From Lasiosphaeria ovina (lineage: Eukaryota > Ascomycota > Sordariomycetes > Sordariales > Lasiosphaeriaceae): DNA of 64,000 nt. The notes beneath the pieces are model-generated. The model ran no database searches, was not told the DNA's origin, and saw nothing but the letters and a program-made list of their open reading frames with translations. Numbering within the stretch: the stretch's first letter is position 1; every line of letters begins with the position of its first letter. Where the stretch lies: positions 868,001 to 932,000 of the forward strand of contig JAULSN010000012.1 in NCBI GenBank assembly GCA_033439765.1, read 5' to 3'. Made by a program: the position numbers and the translations under genes. Below, piece after piece: positions 30,897 to 42,518 of the stretch.

Positions 30897-31394
30897 ATGG
30901 CGTCCAACATGGCGTCCAACATAGCATCAGACCCGCCGCCCGTACTGTGTCCAGCCAGGACGCTGACAGCTCAGTGCTACTGCGAGTCGGGACACTTCAC
31001 CGTCACGGTCCCAATATCTGCGCTGCCGCTGCCAGTCCACCTCTGCCACTGCCACATCGCCGCCACACGCACAGCACGCTCTGCACCTTCCACGCACCTC
31101 TGCCCGCATGCATCTCGCCCGTCTTCATCGCGCCGTCGTTCCTCGAGACTTCTCTCACAGGCTACATCCACTCGGACCAAGCGGCGTCGACGCGCTTCTT
31201 CTGCAAGACGTGCGGCTGCCACATCGGCGACCGCGGCCGCGAGGCCCCCGCCGACGGCACCACGCCCGCGTGGCGCGCGGCGACGTCTATCTTTGACACG
31301 CACGCCGCCTCCATCTTCGACATCCGCACCCACGTGTTCACACCCCGCTGCGCCAACCCGCTTGCCGCGCGCAGCAAGCTGGACCGCGCCATCA

Positions 31395-31431
<37 letters not shown>

Positions 31432-31850
31432 GCAGCTCAGCGCGTGGAACGCGCCCGTCGACATGAGCGACGCCAGCCGGCTCGTGAGCGGCGCGGACGC
31501 CGTGGCCTGGGCGTCTGTGCCGCGCGCGGCGCTGGAGCCGGCCGTGCCCGCGGATCTAAGATTTGGGTCGCTCGTTCCCTACGAGTCGCCGTACGAGGAC
31601 GGCCGCCGGGCGTTCTGTGGCGTGTGTGGCGCGACAGTGTTTTACTACGGTGGTGGTGGTGATGTGAACACCGTGCGTGTTGCCGTCGGCATCCTGCGCG
31701 TGCCCGACGGGGTGCTGGCGCTGGACTAGCTGGTGTTCCGCACGGCGAAGGTCGAGACCGGGCTTGCTGAGGGGGGGAGGCGCGGCGTGCGCGCGTTTGA
31801 CGGTGTGTTTACCGAGGCGCTGACTCAGGGGCTGCGGGATGGGGTTGGGG
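30897..31850 (+). pseudogene. GFA (glutathione-dependent formaldehyde-activating, Mss4-like) gene with two lesions
   Basis: Start MASNMASNIASDPPP (the N-terminus lies on a 12-bp tandem repeat). Zinc-binding landmarks: AQCYCESGHFTVTVP then HLCHCHI. Here the frame breaks near 31050 and resumes one frame over with RHTHSTLCTFHAPLP, FCKTCGCHIGD and FCGVCGATVFYY. A single missing base would restore the CHCHxCRHTHSTLC pattern of the family. A TAG at 31727-31729 then stands where GFA proteins have Trp, and same-frame sequence follows (LVFRTAKVETGLAEGGRRGV). TGG-to-TAG is a RIP-type change on the opposite strand. A PRPRPRPR insertion (GC microsatellite near 31400-31430) lies mid-protein. GFA-family proteins bind glutathione adducts or are uncharacterised Zn proteins. 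Confidence 0.78.
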
Positions 31851-32226
31851 GGCGCACGGGTGGTATTTCAACTTTGAGGCGCCTTGATTGCTTGGTCGGT
31901 GTCTGGCCATTGATTATAGCGTCGATGCTATGGTTATGGGTTAAGTGGCTGAGGCGGAGAGGATGCGGTTGCTGGTCCCGGGCTCGGTGTTGGCGGCGAC
32001 GGCAGCTCCTTCTCAAGGCATGGGAACGACCTGTCACATTCTTCTTCCTTCCTTCCTCGCTTTACAGGGACAGGGATTGCTGATAAAGGAGATGGATATG
32101 GATAGTGAGAAATGGAGACATGTGCAGACAACAAACTCAAACTCCCAACTCCGACCCTCGCATGATGATGCGCCGCCGCCTTGTACTGTTGCTAACCGAA
32201 AGAACAGAACAGACCAACCCCCTCGT
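31851..32226. other. Intergenic, convergent 3' flanks
   Basis: No gene supported between the GFA remnant and the minus-strand membrane protein. Confidence 0.5.
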
Positions 32227-32727
32227 TCACATCCCAGTCGACGCAAAGCTCGGCCCCTTCGTCCCTCCCCCTGGGCCGCCATCACTCAACATTGTCGGAC
32301 GCAGTGCGTCAAAATCATCGGGCCTGCTGCCGTCACTCGGGCTGCCGCGGAGCTGTGTGGCAGTTCTGGATCCGGAGAAGCGCGGCGGCGAGTAGGGCGG
32401 CGGCGCATCACGGGGCCCGCGGGTGGTGGCCGGTCTCCGGGGGCCCTCCATCTCGATGAACGGGCGGTGTCGTCTGTCCTGGTCTCTCTTCCACTTGCGG
32501 GCGAAGACGAACAGCCCCGTGGCGATGGCGAAGAAGCCGACAATCGACACGACGACGCTGACGATGACGGCCGTCGGGACCGCGTCGCCCCGCGGGCCGC
32601 TGCCGCTGTCTTCGGATGGAGATGAATACGGTGAGTCGAATGTCTGTCGCGCTCCCAGGAACCGTGCAGCGATTGATCGTGCCGCCGCCCACGGCTCTGT
32701 CGCCGGTGCCCTCGAGAGTGCCGGCAT
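32227..32727 (-). CDS. Single-pass membrane protein, 5' end uncertain
   Basis: 166 residues if the ATG at 32727 is used. One strong transmembrane helix (AVIVSVVVSIVGFFAIATGL, residues about 50-73) is followed by a basic stop-transfer motif RKWKRDQDRRHRPF and a Pro/Ser/Gly-rich tail with PPPYSPP. This layout (Ser/Thr-rich outside, one helix, basic juxtamembrane, disordered tail) is typical of fungal Mid2/WSC-like cell-surface sensors or uncharacterised secreted-type anchors. The N-terminal 50 residues (MPALSRAPATEPWAAARS) look less protein-like. I suspect one or more upstream exons, with a donor near GACTCACCGTATTC, but could not define them. Confidence 0.5.
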   Translation of the reverse strand: MPALSRAPATEPWAAARSIAARFLGARQTFDSPYSSPSEDSGSGPRGDAVPTAVIVSVVVSIVGFFAIATGLFVFARKWKRDQDRRHRPFIEMEGPRRPATTRGPRDAPPPYSPPRFSGSRTATQLRGSPSDGSRPDDFDALRPTMLSDGGPGGGTKGPSFASTGM

Positions 32728-34406
32728 TCTTGTGGTTGTCCCTTTCCGTTGAGTCTGTCAGGCTCGGGTCTGACACCTCGAGAGCGGAGGGAAAGAAAGG
32801 GGACAGCAGCGACTTTTTGAACAAAAGAATCAAAGAAACAGCTCAGAGACAAAGTCTCGTTTCGAAACGCGCTCGACGCGAGGGCGCACAAGGGCAGTTT
32901 AATAGGCAGCACAAAGGGCCACGGGAGGGTGAAACGCACGCCGGGCCACCGCTCCCGAGTACTTGCCGCCCAGATCCTGCGGCAGATCCTTCGACGCAGC
33001 GCCACCCAACGGGGAATTGGGATGGGCACGGCAAGCCAACGGCGCAGCGGCGCCCTCGTTTCAGCCCCCTGGCGGATGGCACGACTGGACGGGAGACCAA
33101 CTCCCACTTTGGGAAAGATGCGCACGCGACTCATTCGGCTGTGCCGCCCGGACCCTGGACCGCCGAGAGATCGGCGGGCAGGCAGCCAGGCGCCTGGGAC
33201 CCTGGGAGGTGCGGCTCGGAATGACGAGCGGCGTCGCGGCATCGCCAAGACGGCACGGGCCCAGAGACCGAGCCGACCATCGGGCAGCCTGCCATCGCCC
33301 TCTGTCTGCAGCAAGGAAAGTCCGACTGGCGCGGCTTTCAAACCCGCTGGATTCGCGATCGGCTGGATGAAAAAGATGTGCATGCAGGCTTCGACGGGCG
33401 CATTGGAGCATGGCATGGCATGGCATGGCATGGCATGGCATGCATGATATGCATAATTGAGGCCATGCTGCGCTGCGCCGTTCCCGCCCAGCGGATCGAG
33501 TTGTCTGATCGTTGACTTTCCTGGCGCGACCCCTGGCACCGGGTCTGGCGAGTCGCTGACGAGCCCGGTCAGGATCCGAGACACGAACTATATCTGAGTC
33601 TGGAGTTCCTGCATGGTGCCGATTGGAGTCTAGCCTGGATCCAGAGCAATGCCTCTCCTTAGCTCAGGGAGCACGATTGGAGACTTGGCGGATCCTGCAG
33701 CGTGTTGGCTGGGGTGAAGACGAAAGAGACACGATAGCACCAGATAGTTGCAGAGGCAAAGGGACTCGGAGTGATGGAAAAGGTTGGAATAGAGACATTA
33801 ATCCGGATAGCAACATGAGCTTCGACCCTATAGCGTCATAGCTAGTGACACGCAATATATGCTGGCCCCTGATCAACAAACGGTGCCCTGTCGGCTACTG
33901 AAACGTGCAATCGACGTCAAGTCGTACCGCATCAGTGGTCTGGTGTAAATGTGTTCATGTTAGCAACCTGTAAAACTATATGCAAGCGAAATCTCAATGA
34001 CCATCCCCACACGCAGCCACCTAAACGTCTCTAGAAAAAAGCAGGCAATGGTCTCATTTCCTACTCATGACTACCCTATGCATGTATGACGCCTATATGT
34101 ACATGCTCCATGCTGCCTGCCGCTGCACCATTCCTGGGGCAGTAATAAATAGACTAGACCCAAAACCAACCCAAACCAAGCCGATTCCGTAACTAGGTGG
34201 CATAGATATGACAACGCCTGTCGGCGTAAATCCGCCGCTCCCGTGGACGAAACCCTCAGCCCCAAGAAAAGACACACAAAGCCCAGCCCAGTAGATAGAT
34301 AGATGATGATATGCCAACCAACCAACCGTTCATAATAACCCCAAAACCCAGATCCCACCCAGAACACGCTTTTCACTTACCCACGCACCACGCCACATGA
34401 CACACG
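32728..34406. other. Intergenic with pentanucleotide repeat
   Basis: Probably holds unresolved 5' exons or the promoter of the gene ending at 32227, plus the 3' flank of the GH76 gene. A CATGG/ATGGC pentamer is repeated about six times at 33409-33441. Long open frames here are GC-rich shadows without family signal. Confidence 0.45.
33409..33441. repeat. ATGGC pentanucleotide microsatellite
   Basis: About six tandem copies of the 5-mer, ending in a GCATGCATGATATGCAT palindromic stretch. Confidence 0.9.
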
Positions 34407-35247
34407 TCAGGCCACGCCCTGCGGCGGCGGCTGGCGCTCATGCTCGAACTTGCGCGCGGCGCTGACATCCGCTACCGCAATCCCCGTAGCCTGGCCCGGC
34501 AGCGGCGCGAGCATCGACGCCCTCGTCATGACCGAGCTCCTCGCACTGGCCGCCGCGGCCGCCGCACGCTGGTCCTGCTCCCAGCGGTTCGGGCCCTCGT
34601 TCGCGGCCGAGCTCATCCACAGCAGCGCCGCCACCATCGACACCAAGACGAGCGCCGTCAGGATCCCCGCGCCCGCGCGGTCCTTCTCCGTGATCGGCAG
34701 CGCGACCGGATCCACAGACGGGTTGCCGCCCGCCGCGGAGTTGCCGACGCTCGTCCCGCCGGTGGCGTTGGTGAGCGGGGTCTTGTCTGCGCCAGTGGCG
34801 CTCGTCTCCTCGAGCGCCAGCAGCTGGCCAACCAGCGCGCCGAGCGCGTTCATCTGCTGGCCGGCGCCGACGAGGCCGTCCGGCCTGCCCGTGTTCCAGC
34901 GGAAGCCGCACACGCCGGACGTCGCGTCGCACGCGCTCGCCATGCCCTGCGCCGACGAGCGGAGCACGGGGAGGATCGTGGCGCGTGTGAACGGGGCCAT
35001 TTGGGTCGTTTGCGCGAGGAAGCGGTGTAGGTAGCCTTTGAAGGACAGCATGTCGGTCGTGCACTGCACGAGGTTGGGTAGTTCGCACGCCGCTTCCACG
35101 GCGATCCCAGATGGGAAGAAGTAGTTGAGCGTGTGGTTCGTGAGGCCGCGCAGCCGGTTGCCCCATACGTCGTCGCCGTGTGTCTATGCGTGCGGTTAGG
35201 TTAGCGAGGGCCAGTGTTTTTCTGTCGGGTGGTGGGGGCCTATGTGT

Positions 35248-35292
<45 letters not shown>

Positions 35293-36102
35293 CGAGAGCG
35301 AGTGAGAGGCACTCACGTAGTTGTACATGAAGCCCAGGCCCTGCACAAAGATGGCGGCAATGTACGAGAACTGGGCCGGGTTGATGTCAGTGCAGTTGTT
35401 CTCGACGTGGCCGCCGTCAAAGACGTTGTAGTCGGCGTCGATGTACCCCACCGCCTCGACCCAGTCCCAGGTGCGCACGGCCCAGTCGGCGTAGGTGGCG
35501 TTGGCCGTGTAGCGGGCGAGGCGGGCGGCAATGTTGAAGAAGATGCCGGCCGTGATGGTGTTCTTGTAGTCGTAGCCGTTGTTGGACAGGGGGATCTGCC
35601 AGCGCAGGCCGCCGCCGCAGCTCGCCGTATCCCAGCGCTCGGCCTGGGTGTTGAAGACGGCCTGCGCCAGGGCGAGCCACTGGGGCTGGCCGGCGGGCGG
35701 GTTCTGGAAGTTTGTCTCGGCGGCCAGCATGGCCGACATGCCCCAAAACCCTTGATCGTCGTTGCCCAGCGACGCGGTCCAGTTGGGCGGCATGTAGTTG
35801 TTGTCGGGCTGGTTGGCCTGGAAGGTGAGCGCGGCCTCGGTGTCGTTGTTGTACGTCGCGTCGGCCGTGAAGTGCCAGTAGTCGACCAGCGTCCCCCACA
35901 TGGCACCACCCTCCCACCAGTAGTACGGCCCGCCGGGCGGCGGTCCCGGCAGGATCCCCGGCGTCCCGCCCGGCTGGTTCCCCACGTAGTAGGTCCACAG
36001 GTTGGCGGCGATGGCGCTGGCGGCCGTCTTGATCGAGTCTGCGGGGGTCAGCGCACGTCCACGAGTCATGGCAGCACAGAGGCCACTGCAGCAAACGGGG
36101 CG

Positions 36103-36141
<39 letters not shown>

Positions 36142-36253
36142 TATTGCGTGGTCGGGCTCGCTCACCTGAAGAATCTAGGTCGACGTTGAGGGCTGCATGG
36201 CTGGCGGCGACGGCGATGGCCAGGAAAACGCTCACTATCCTCCCTTTGGCCAT
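34407..36253 (-). CDS. GH76 alpha-1,6-mannanase (Dcw1/Dfg5-like), three exons
   Basis: Exons 36166-36253, 35317-36038 and 34407-35183 join in frame to 528 residues. Introns have GTGAGC and GTGAGT donors. The signal peptide is MAKGRIVSVFLAIAVAASHA. The GH76 catalytic pair is the double Asp in GNDDQGFW (residues 123-124), with YYWWEGGAMWGTLVDYW before it and CGGGLRWQI, NGYDYKNTITAGIFFNIAAR and DGGHVENNC after. A C-terminal helix (AGILTALVLVSMVAALLWM, residues about 442-461) followed by a basic tail makes it a type I membrane protein rather than a clear GPI protein. Dcw1/Dfg5 enzymes cut GPI-anchor mannan to cross-link cell-wall proteins. Both introns carry microsatellites. No lesion found. Confidence 0.9.
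35250..35287. repeat. GA dinucleotide microsatellite in GH76 intron 2
   Basis: About 18 GA units (CT-rich in the transcript). It sits just downstream of the exon-2 donor and could act as an extended pyrimidine tract. Confidence 0.92.
36104..36141. repeat. GCCGTT hexanucleotide repeat in GH76 intron 1
   Basis: Six near-perfect hexamers (AACGGC in the transcript) a few bases downstream of the intron-1 donor. Confidence 0.9.
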
Positions 36254-37740
36254 GGCTGGGCGGGTGCAACTGCAGCGCTGGCCCGGCCGCAGCAATTCGG
36301 ACGATGTCTACTCCGTAGGTGGTGTGCAAATGTCTTGGCGGTGGATCGCGATCCTCATCTAATTATATCATATCGGTATCGGTTCCATGCGCGAATGCGA
36401 GCCAAGCAAGCTGTCTGTGGTTGATGGGGAGCGTGCAATCAGGCTTTTGCCAAGAAACAGCGCCGCGAGAGAAGTCGGGGACCGGAAGAGGCGGGAGCAG
36501 ATCTGCTGCGGCCTGGGCAGGGATTTACGGGCGACAAACTGCGACCATGACGCGGCGGCGGGGACAGCTGCGTATTCCCCGCCGCCAGCCGCCAGCATAA
36601 CCTGGTAAGCTGTTGGGCTGCGGGCCACAGCGGTCCAGGTCCACTCGCTGCCCGGTTTCAGTCCCGGCTTCGTCTGAGCCAGCCTGCACGCTGCGCTTAG
36701 TAGCTAAATGGCTTCAGTTGAGGAGACGGGAATGGGCCGGGGCCAGGCCAACAAGAAACGGCGACCCGTTGGAACTCGGTGGGGGCAGCTCGCGTCGAAT
36801 ACGCACCTGCAATTTAAATCTTGTTTGTGCCGAAAGGTAATGACTTAAAGTTGGCACCGTCGGAGCACCACGAGCTTGTCTTACCGTCTTGCGTCTCACC
36901 GTGCCAACCCAAAGAGGGGAGGGAGTGGGCCTCTCGAAGGGATCCGCGCCTCTTGATTTGTAGAATTTCCCGGGGCGAGGCTGATCGGCGACATGCCCAC
37001 TGTAGTGTATTTCCGCGTCTCGGGCTGCCAACCGTTTCGAAAATCGAAATGCCCAAAGTAGCGCTCTTGCCGGCCAACACACCCGCTGATACTTATTTCC
37101 GGGCCGGCCACACCTTATAACCTGTTTGTTTTGTGCCGCACCTAATGTTGTCCGTCCTGCAGCGTGCCTTGCATTCCCGTCCTGTATCCGAAGCAGGCGC
37201 AAAACCAGGAATAACCGCCGAATAATCACTTTCAACGCCGCGTTCTTACTATGACATCCTAATTCGAATTCGCCAACGAGGCAGTTTTGACGGTTCAGAA
37301 ACGCAAAGTTTTTAATCACTGGCTTGTGGGAGTCCTTCATTACGTGAGGCATACGCAGCGCGCTTGGAAACAGAAGAAGATAGGTAACGTTAGGGTAATA
37401 ATTAGCAGCAAAATGTTCGGAGATGTGCTTCTGTGGGCATGATAACTTCATCCTCCTCGCCTTGTCGGCAGCGTACACGCGAGGGTTACTCACGAGAGAG
37501 ACGCCCAGGTGTTGGTTATCTTCTTGGATCTCACCAAGTTGAGTCAGACTTAAACAGAAGCAATTGCATACTTCTAACGGTTGTAAAGTCACCATTGGCG
37601 GCGGTGAAGGACACCAAACCGCCGTCCCGTTGTACATTGAGAGGCTTACAATCCCATGTCTGGGTTTTCAGGGTGTTGAACCAGACTAGATGATATTCAG
37701 GTCTTCAACCTGGCGGTGACTTCGGTTGCCTCTGGGTTTG
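36254..37740. other. Intergenic region between GH76 and a small gene
   Basis: GH76 promoter on the left. A 307-codon open frame on the minus strand (36714-37637) crosses it but has no domain, signal or family-like segment; I do not regard it as a gene. Confidence 0.5.
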
Positions 37741-38106
37741 TCATTTGAGAGTGCTTCCGCGTGGCCTGCCTAGGTCGTCCGATGTCCGTTCGGCTTTATT
37801 GATCTCCTCTTCTGCGGTGAAAATGGCCTGGAGCATGGCAATGCTTTCGCCTGCCTTGTCCCATCTGTCCTCGTCGTGATTGGAGAGCTAGCATAAACCC
37901 GCACAGGTCCCAAAGTGCTGGAGGCGGCTTCGACGGACAGCCCTCTTGGATTTCGAATTCCTCCTTCTCGCTAGCTGACGGGGTGTATTCACTTCGCGCG
38001 GATCCGTATTTACCTGCTTGGGGCTTTCCGTTTTCACGACCGGCTTTGAGTAGTTGGCCAGATTTCTAGGCAAGCCTCGAAGGGAAATTGTAATGTTCCG
38101 TGCCAT
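37741..38106 (-). CDS. Small two-exon protein of unknown function (79 residues)
   Basis: Exon 1 is 38014-38106 (MARNITISLRGLPRNLANYS, ending KTESPKQ). The intron 37888-38013 has a GTAAAT donor and a CTAG acceptor. Exon 2 is 37741-37887 (LSNHDEDRWDKAGESIAMLQ, ending GRPRGSTLK). The join is in phase 0. Exon 2 is acidic and helical (AMLQAIFTAEEEINKAERTS), which reads as real protein; the unspliced exon-1 frame instead runs into Arg-rich noise. I recognise no family. Its start codon lies only 82 bp from the end of the Pogo-type element at 38188, so the original promoter has been separated from the gene. Could also be the 3' end of a longer gene cut by that insertion. Confidence 0.5.
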
Positions 38107-38187
38107 TCTCAGTGTAATCTAGAAACAGAGAGACGACTCGAATCGCGGTACAGCGGGAAACGAGTAACACGTATTATCGGAACCATA

Positions 38188-38231
38188 CCATACCCCACCC
38201 CCCAACGGATCACCCTAGCAGCGGATCACCT
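38188..38231 (+). repeat. Left terminal inverted repeat of the Pogo-type element
   Basis: 44 bases matching the reverse complement of 42519-42562 with one A/G difference. Contains two copies of CGGATCACC, likely transposase-binding sites. Confidence 0.9.
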
Positions 38232-39356
38232 GCAAAATACAGAAAAATGTAGCTAGTTAAATGCTCAATTATTGTAGCGAGCTGGCCTGCGTGTTTCACG
38301 GCCAGATCGGGTCCTTCGCGCTGCCGGAATCTCGTCATCGTCGTCATCTTCGTCCTCATCTTCATCTTCAATCTCTTCAGGTTGCGGCTCTGCTTGAGGC
38401 TCAACTTGGGTCTCTACAGGAACCTCACCACATAATAACATAGTGCTGAGGTCCATGAACCGCTTATTTGGGTTCGGAATTTTCCTTCGTTTCTTTGGCC
38501 TCAGGCGTTCCAATTCAGCCTCAAGGGCTTCAATGCGGTTTTGCTTGAGAACCAATTCGACCTGAAGCTTCTCGACGGCATTGGCAGCCTTCTGAAACTT
38601 CCATCTAGTCCGGGGACTACTTCCTTTGCTAAAATCCCGGATTTGACGCCTGTACTCGGTGTATTAGGGGTCCCTAAGCTGACAACCTTCTCAGGAGTCC
38701 TCGCTCTATCTTGCTGAATCTCTGGGTGGTGTAGGGCCTTTTGCCTATTGACAGGCCAGTTTCCAGTGGTCCTAAATGACGATTTGATGGTTTTTCTGTC
38801 AATGCTTCCTCCCTAGCTACCTTGTAGCAACGAATGAAGTTGATCTTGTCAACAGGTGCTGCATCGGTCAGACTAGCCAACTTAGCTAGTTCACGTCTAT
38901 AGAGGGCTTTAACAGAGTTAAAAGGCCCGTTATCGAGAGGCTGCAAGCCGTGAGAGATATGGGCCGGTAGGAAGTAGAGATATATATTGTTCATGCCGCA
39001 TATCGTCATGAAGTCGTCCTATATATATATATTATGAGATAACTATACCAAAGGGTGCAAGGGACTGATCTCTTATAGTTGTATGGCTACCATGGCCATC
39101 AAGAATAATGAGGCGAGCCTCATATGCGTAGTTCAGGAGCTTGTCAGTTGGTGGAATAAAATATCCTCAAGCCAGGAGATTGCTATTTTGTTGTCAGTCC
39201 ACCCCTTTTCTGTAGTAACAAAGCGCCAATTGCAGATCTTCTGCATCTCCTGTTCAAACCAGGATGTTTGAAGTTCTTTTCCCCTAAAAATAATGCCTGG
39301 ATCAAGGGCAAGACCCCTGGCACTGATGCATTCGATTATAGTGGACCAGCCACGAC

Positions 39357-41649
39357 CAGGGTGGGCGAAAATTTTTCAATATCCCTATCAATCCATATCG
39401 ATTATCGGCGATATCGATCAATATTGATCAATATCAATTCAATCTAGTTAGCTCGATACTTAATAATTACGTCATCCATTAGAATTGACCCCTTCCACTA
39501 CATCTTCTACCACATTTTCAAAATATCCGACCTCTACTATAAGACCTAACCTAATCCAGTGCTTCAGGTACTCAAGCATCTCAATAGTAGCCTCCCCTAA
39601 TTGCATCCTCTCCCACGATATTGTCCGACGAGCCATAGAAAAGACTCGTTCCGGCTTAGCACTCATTACTGGTATTGAGAGGATATTAATCGCTAGTTGA
39701 AATAGCTTTGGCCAGCGGATCCGTTACTATAGATAGAGCTACTACGATAGAGCTGACCCTATAATATAGAGCGGTGGTTCTGATAAATACTCGTCAAATT
39801 CATCCTTACTTAGGGGCCTAGGAAAGTTCTATAGGTTCCGAAGAAGAATATCGTAATCATCTTCTTAATCTTGAGCCTTATAAAGTAGTATTGGCTCTAA
39901 GACCTCCGGTATATAGACTTCTTCGTATTATTTGAAGTTAACCTAAAGGTTTTTGACTACTTGGAGCGCTAGTTTAATCTATTTCTTCTCCTAGTTGGCC
40001 TTAAGGTAATCGCTTTTTCTTAATAGGTAAAGGATAATTACGGTAACGTAATATAGGGAATCCTCGGTCTTGAGATAGTATTTATCAAAGGTTTTCTAGC
40101 TATATTGGATTCTCGTAGAGAGGAAAAGGTCGGACTTGAATACCTCGTAGCTCTTCTTATAGTACTAAATAAGAATATCCATTATAAGGAGAATTCGATC
40201 GATTATTACTCTATCTCCTTTAGTATCTTTCGTTACGCGAAAGAAAGGTTTGAGAAAAGTCTAGATTAACCGAAGGGTTACCTAATCTTATAGTACGAGG
40301 AAGTTAAGTTTAAGGTCTTCGAACTACGTTTTCGAGTAAGTATCGATAGCTAAGCTTTTCTCGAGAGTAACGTTAACCATCTCGTACTAACTATTCTATC
40401 TTATACTATTATTAAGAGGAATTATCCGGCTAGCGAGCTCCTTAAATTAGGTAATACGAGATAGGGATCCGCGAATATGAATAATAATATTATAAAGCTT
40501 TCCAAGGGGCCCGATATTACGAAAAGAGGTCGATTCTTAGTCGTTTTTTTCCTCCTCTTCTTTCTCCTTTTGAAAGAGAAAAGCCTGGACCGTAAGGTTA
40601 ATAATATGCCTATTATATCGGATTCGGTTATCGGATACGTTCTACCTAATCTCTTCTTCTTCGAATTTCTCCCTAAGAAGCCGGCAAAGCTTATTATTCG
40701 AAAAGGCGTTATCTCCAATAATAACCCTAAGCTTATTTTGGATCGTGAAGTCCTCGAGGATCTTGAAAAGAGCCTCGTACTGGACCTTAGCGTAGTATGA
40801 ACGAATAGAAGGTAAAGCGATTAGAGCCTTAACGAGCTGCTCCGTATTATACTCTATAAACTAAATATAAACTCCTAAGAAGAGCTTTTAATTCGGTAAA
40901 GTCCATATATCCAAGCTAAGATAGATTATTAAGATAGCCGATTAGAGTTTTTTCCTTATAATATCCTTATAAATAACGAAGGATTTTATAACTTAGAGCT
41001 GGAGTATTAAATATAATAAGATAAGGTTTGTTACTTCCGGATTGAGGGTCTTATAAAAGGTATGAAATATATCGCTTTTAATAAGCCGAAAAGGAAGATT
41101 ATAGAGGATAATAAGAGAAAGAAGAACTAAATTAATAGTATTTTTATCGAGGACCTTCTTCAGAGCTACTAACTCGAGGTCGGTAGTCTGGCCAAGTATA
41201 GGGTTAGTCCTATAATATGACCTTTCGAGAATAATATTATATTTCCGAAGAAGATATTAACGTATATTAGTAGTACTTTGGCCAGACTACGAGTAATATA
41301 AATAGTAGAAAAGCTTATTTTTACCCTTATAATGAGGCTCGGTTGGCTTGGGTTTACGGATATAGTCGTCAAAAGTAAACGAGGTAGTAGTAGTAATTAT
41401 ATCTTGAGATATAATTGACCCCCCTTCTTTAGGGTCATTGATAGAGGCTATAATAGTTGGATATAATAGATTTGAGAGTATTGATAACGTTAAGAGGGGG
41501 TAACGATCACGGAGCGGGGTCGAGCATGGGGTAGTCTTAGGCTTAATTACTAATCGTCAATATGGACCGATATCGGCAATATTGACGTATTAATCAATAT
41601 CAATATGGATTACTAATATTGATCAATAAAAAATTGATCGCCCACCCTG
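39357..41649 (-). mobile_element. hAT DNA transposon inserted in the Pogo element, RIPed
   Basis: 2,293 bp with perfect 12-bp terminal inverted repeats (CAGGGTGGGCGA at 39357-39368, its complement at 41638-41649). The flanking 8-bp target duplications are GCCACGAC (39349-39356) and GCCACGAT (41650-41657), differing by one C/T. An 8-bp duplication is diagnostic for hAT. The minus strand at 39472-39666 still shows the hAT C-terminal dimerisation domain (SAKPERVFSMARRTISWERM, then EATIEMLEYLKHW). The rest of the transposase is erased: the body is very AT-rich with dense TAG/TAA words, consistent with RIP. Confidence 0.9.
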
Positions 41650-42518
41650 GCCACGATCATGGTCGCTTTTTAGGGACGCTTTCTTCGTCTCTAAGGTCCC
41701 TAGGACTAATGAATCAAGCCCTTTATAGTATAAGTAATGGATGGCATATAATAGATATTATATTCTTACCGAAGCCCGCCATAATGCCGGCCTAATCGAC
41801 GTTGAAGGTGAGCTCCGGCCTAATCCAGTTGTATTCTTTCTCCCTGATATTTAAATACCAGTTGACGGCTTTGGGAGTGAACCCGTTAAAACGAGCGGCT
41901 TCCATTCTCTTGCCTACTTTGGCTTGGATGTCGGGATGTCGGGCTTTGAAGCTGGAAATCCAGTTCTTTCCTACAGGGCCTGGTTCCCCTGCAAGTTGAC
42001 AGAGCTTTGTAGGTATACTAGCCACTGTTGAGTAGCTCGGTGCAAAGCCCAGTCTTTCCTGGTTAACGATCCACTCAATTAGTCGCTTTTCTTGAGGCTC
42101 TTTGAGCTTCCGTTATTCCTGTAACCCTCTTCTCTGGTAGGGACGCCGTTGAGCCGCCTGTTGAGCGTTATATAGGGAACTCCATGCTTGTGAGCCGATT
42201 GACGAATAGAAAGCTTATTGTCCGTGACGTCTAGGAACGCATTGACCATACTATCTTCAGTATATTGAGACATCGTGGTTGTATAAGAAGTTATTTACAC
42301 TCAAAGGTAGGGGGGAAAGAATGTAAGGAAGCTAATTTGGAGTCAATTTTGAGTTCATTCTCAGCGATGTAGCAAAAGAATTAGGACCTATGGGCTGACA
42401 AATCCACATTAAAATTAAACTACATACAATTACCTAACTATTTCAATTCTCTGCTTGTGAATAGCTTCACAATTGACTACGTTGTAGTTGTTCAAATATG
42501 TAGTGTTTTGGTGTAAAA

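Noticed and set aside
32286..33584. 432-codon minus-strand open frame
   Set aside because: Arg/Pro/Ser-rich, overlaps the single-pass membrane protein in another frame, and runs over a CATGG microsatellite.
36714..37637. 307-codon minus-strand open frame
   Set aside because: Length alone is striking, but composition looks random, there is no domain, and no start or splice context stands out.
1..38000. Secondary-metabolite cluster (MFS, polytopic protein, FAD enzymes)
   Set aside because: No polyketide synthase, NRPS, terpene synthase or prenyltransferase; the flavoenzymes are pseudogenes and lie far from the transporter.
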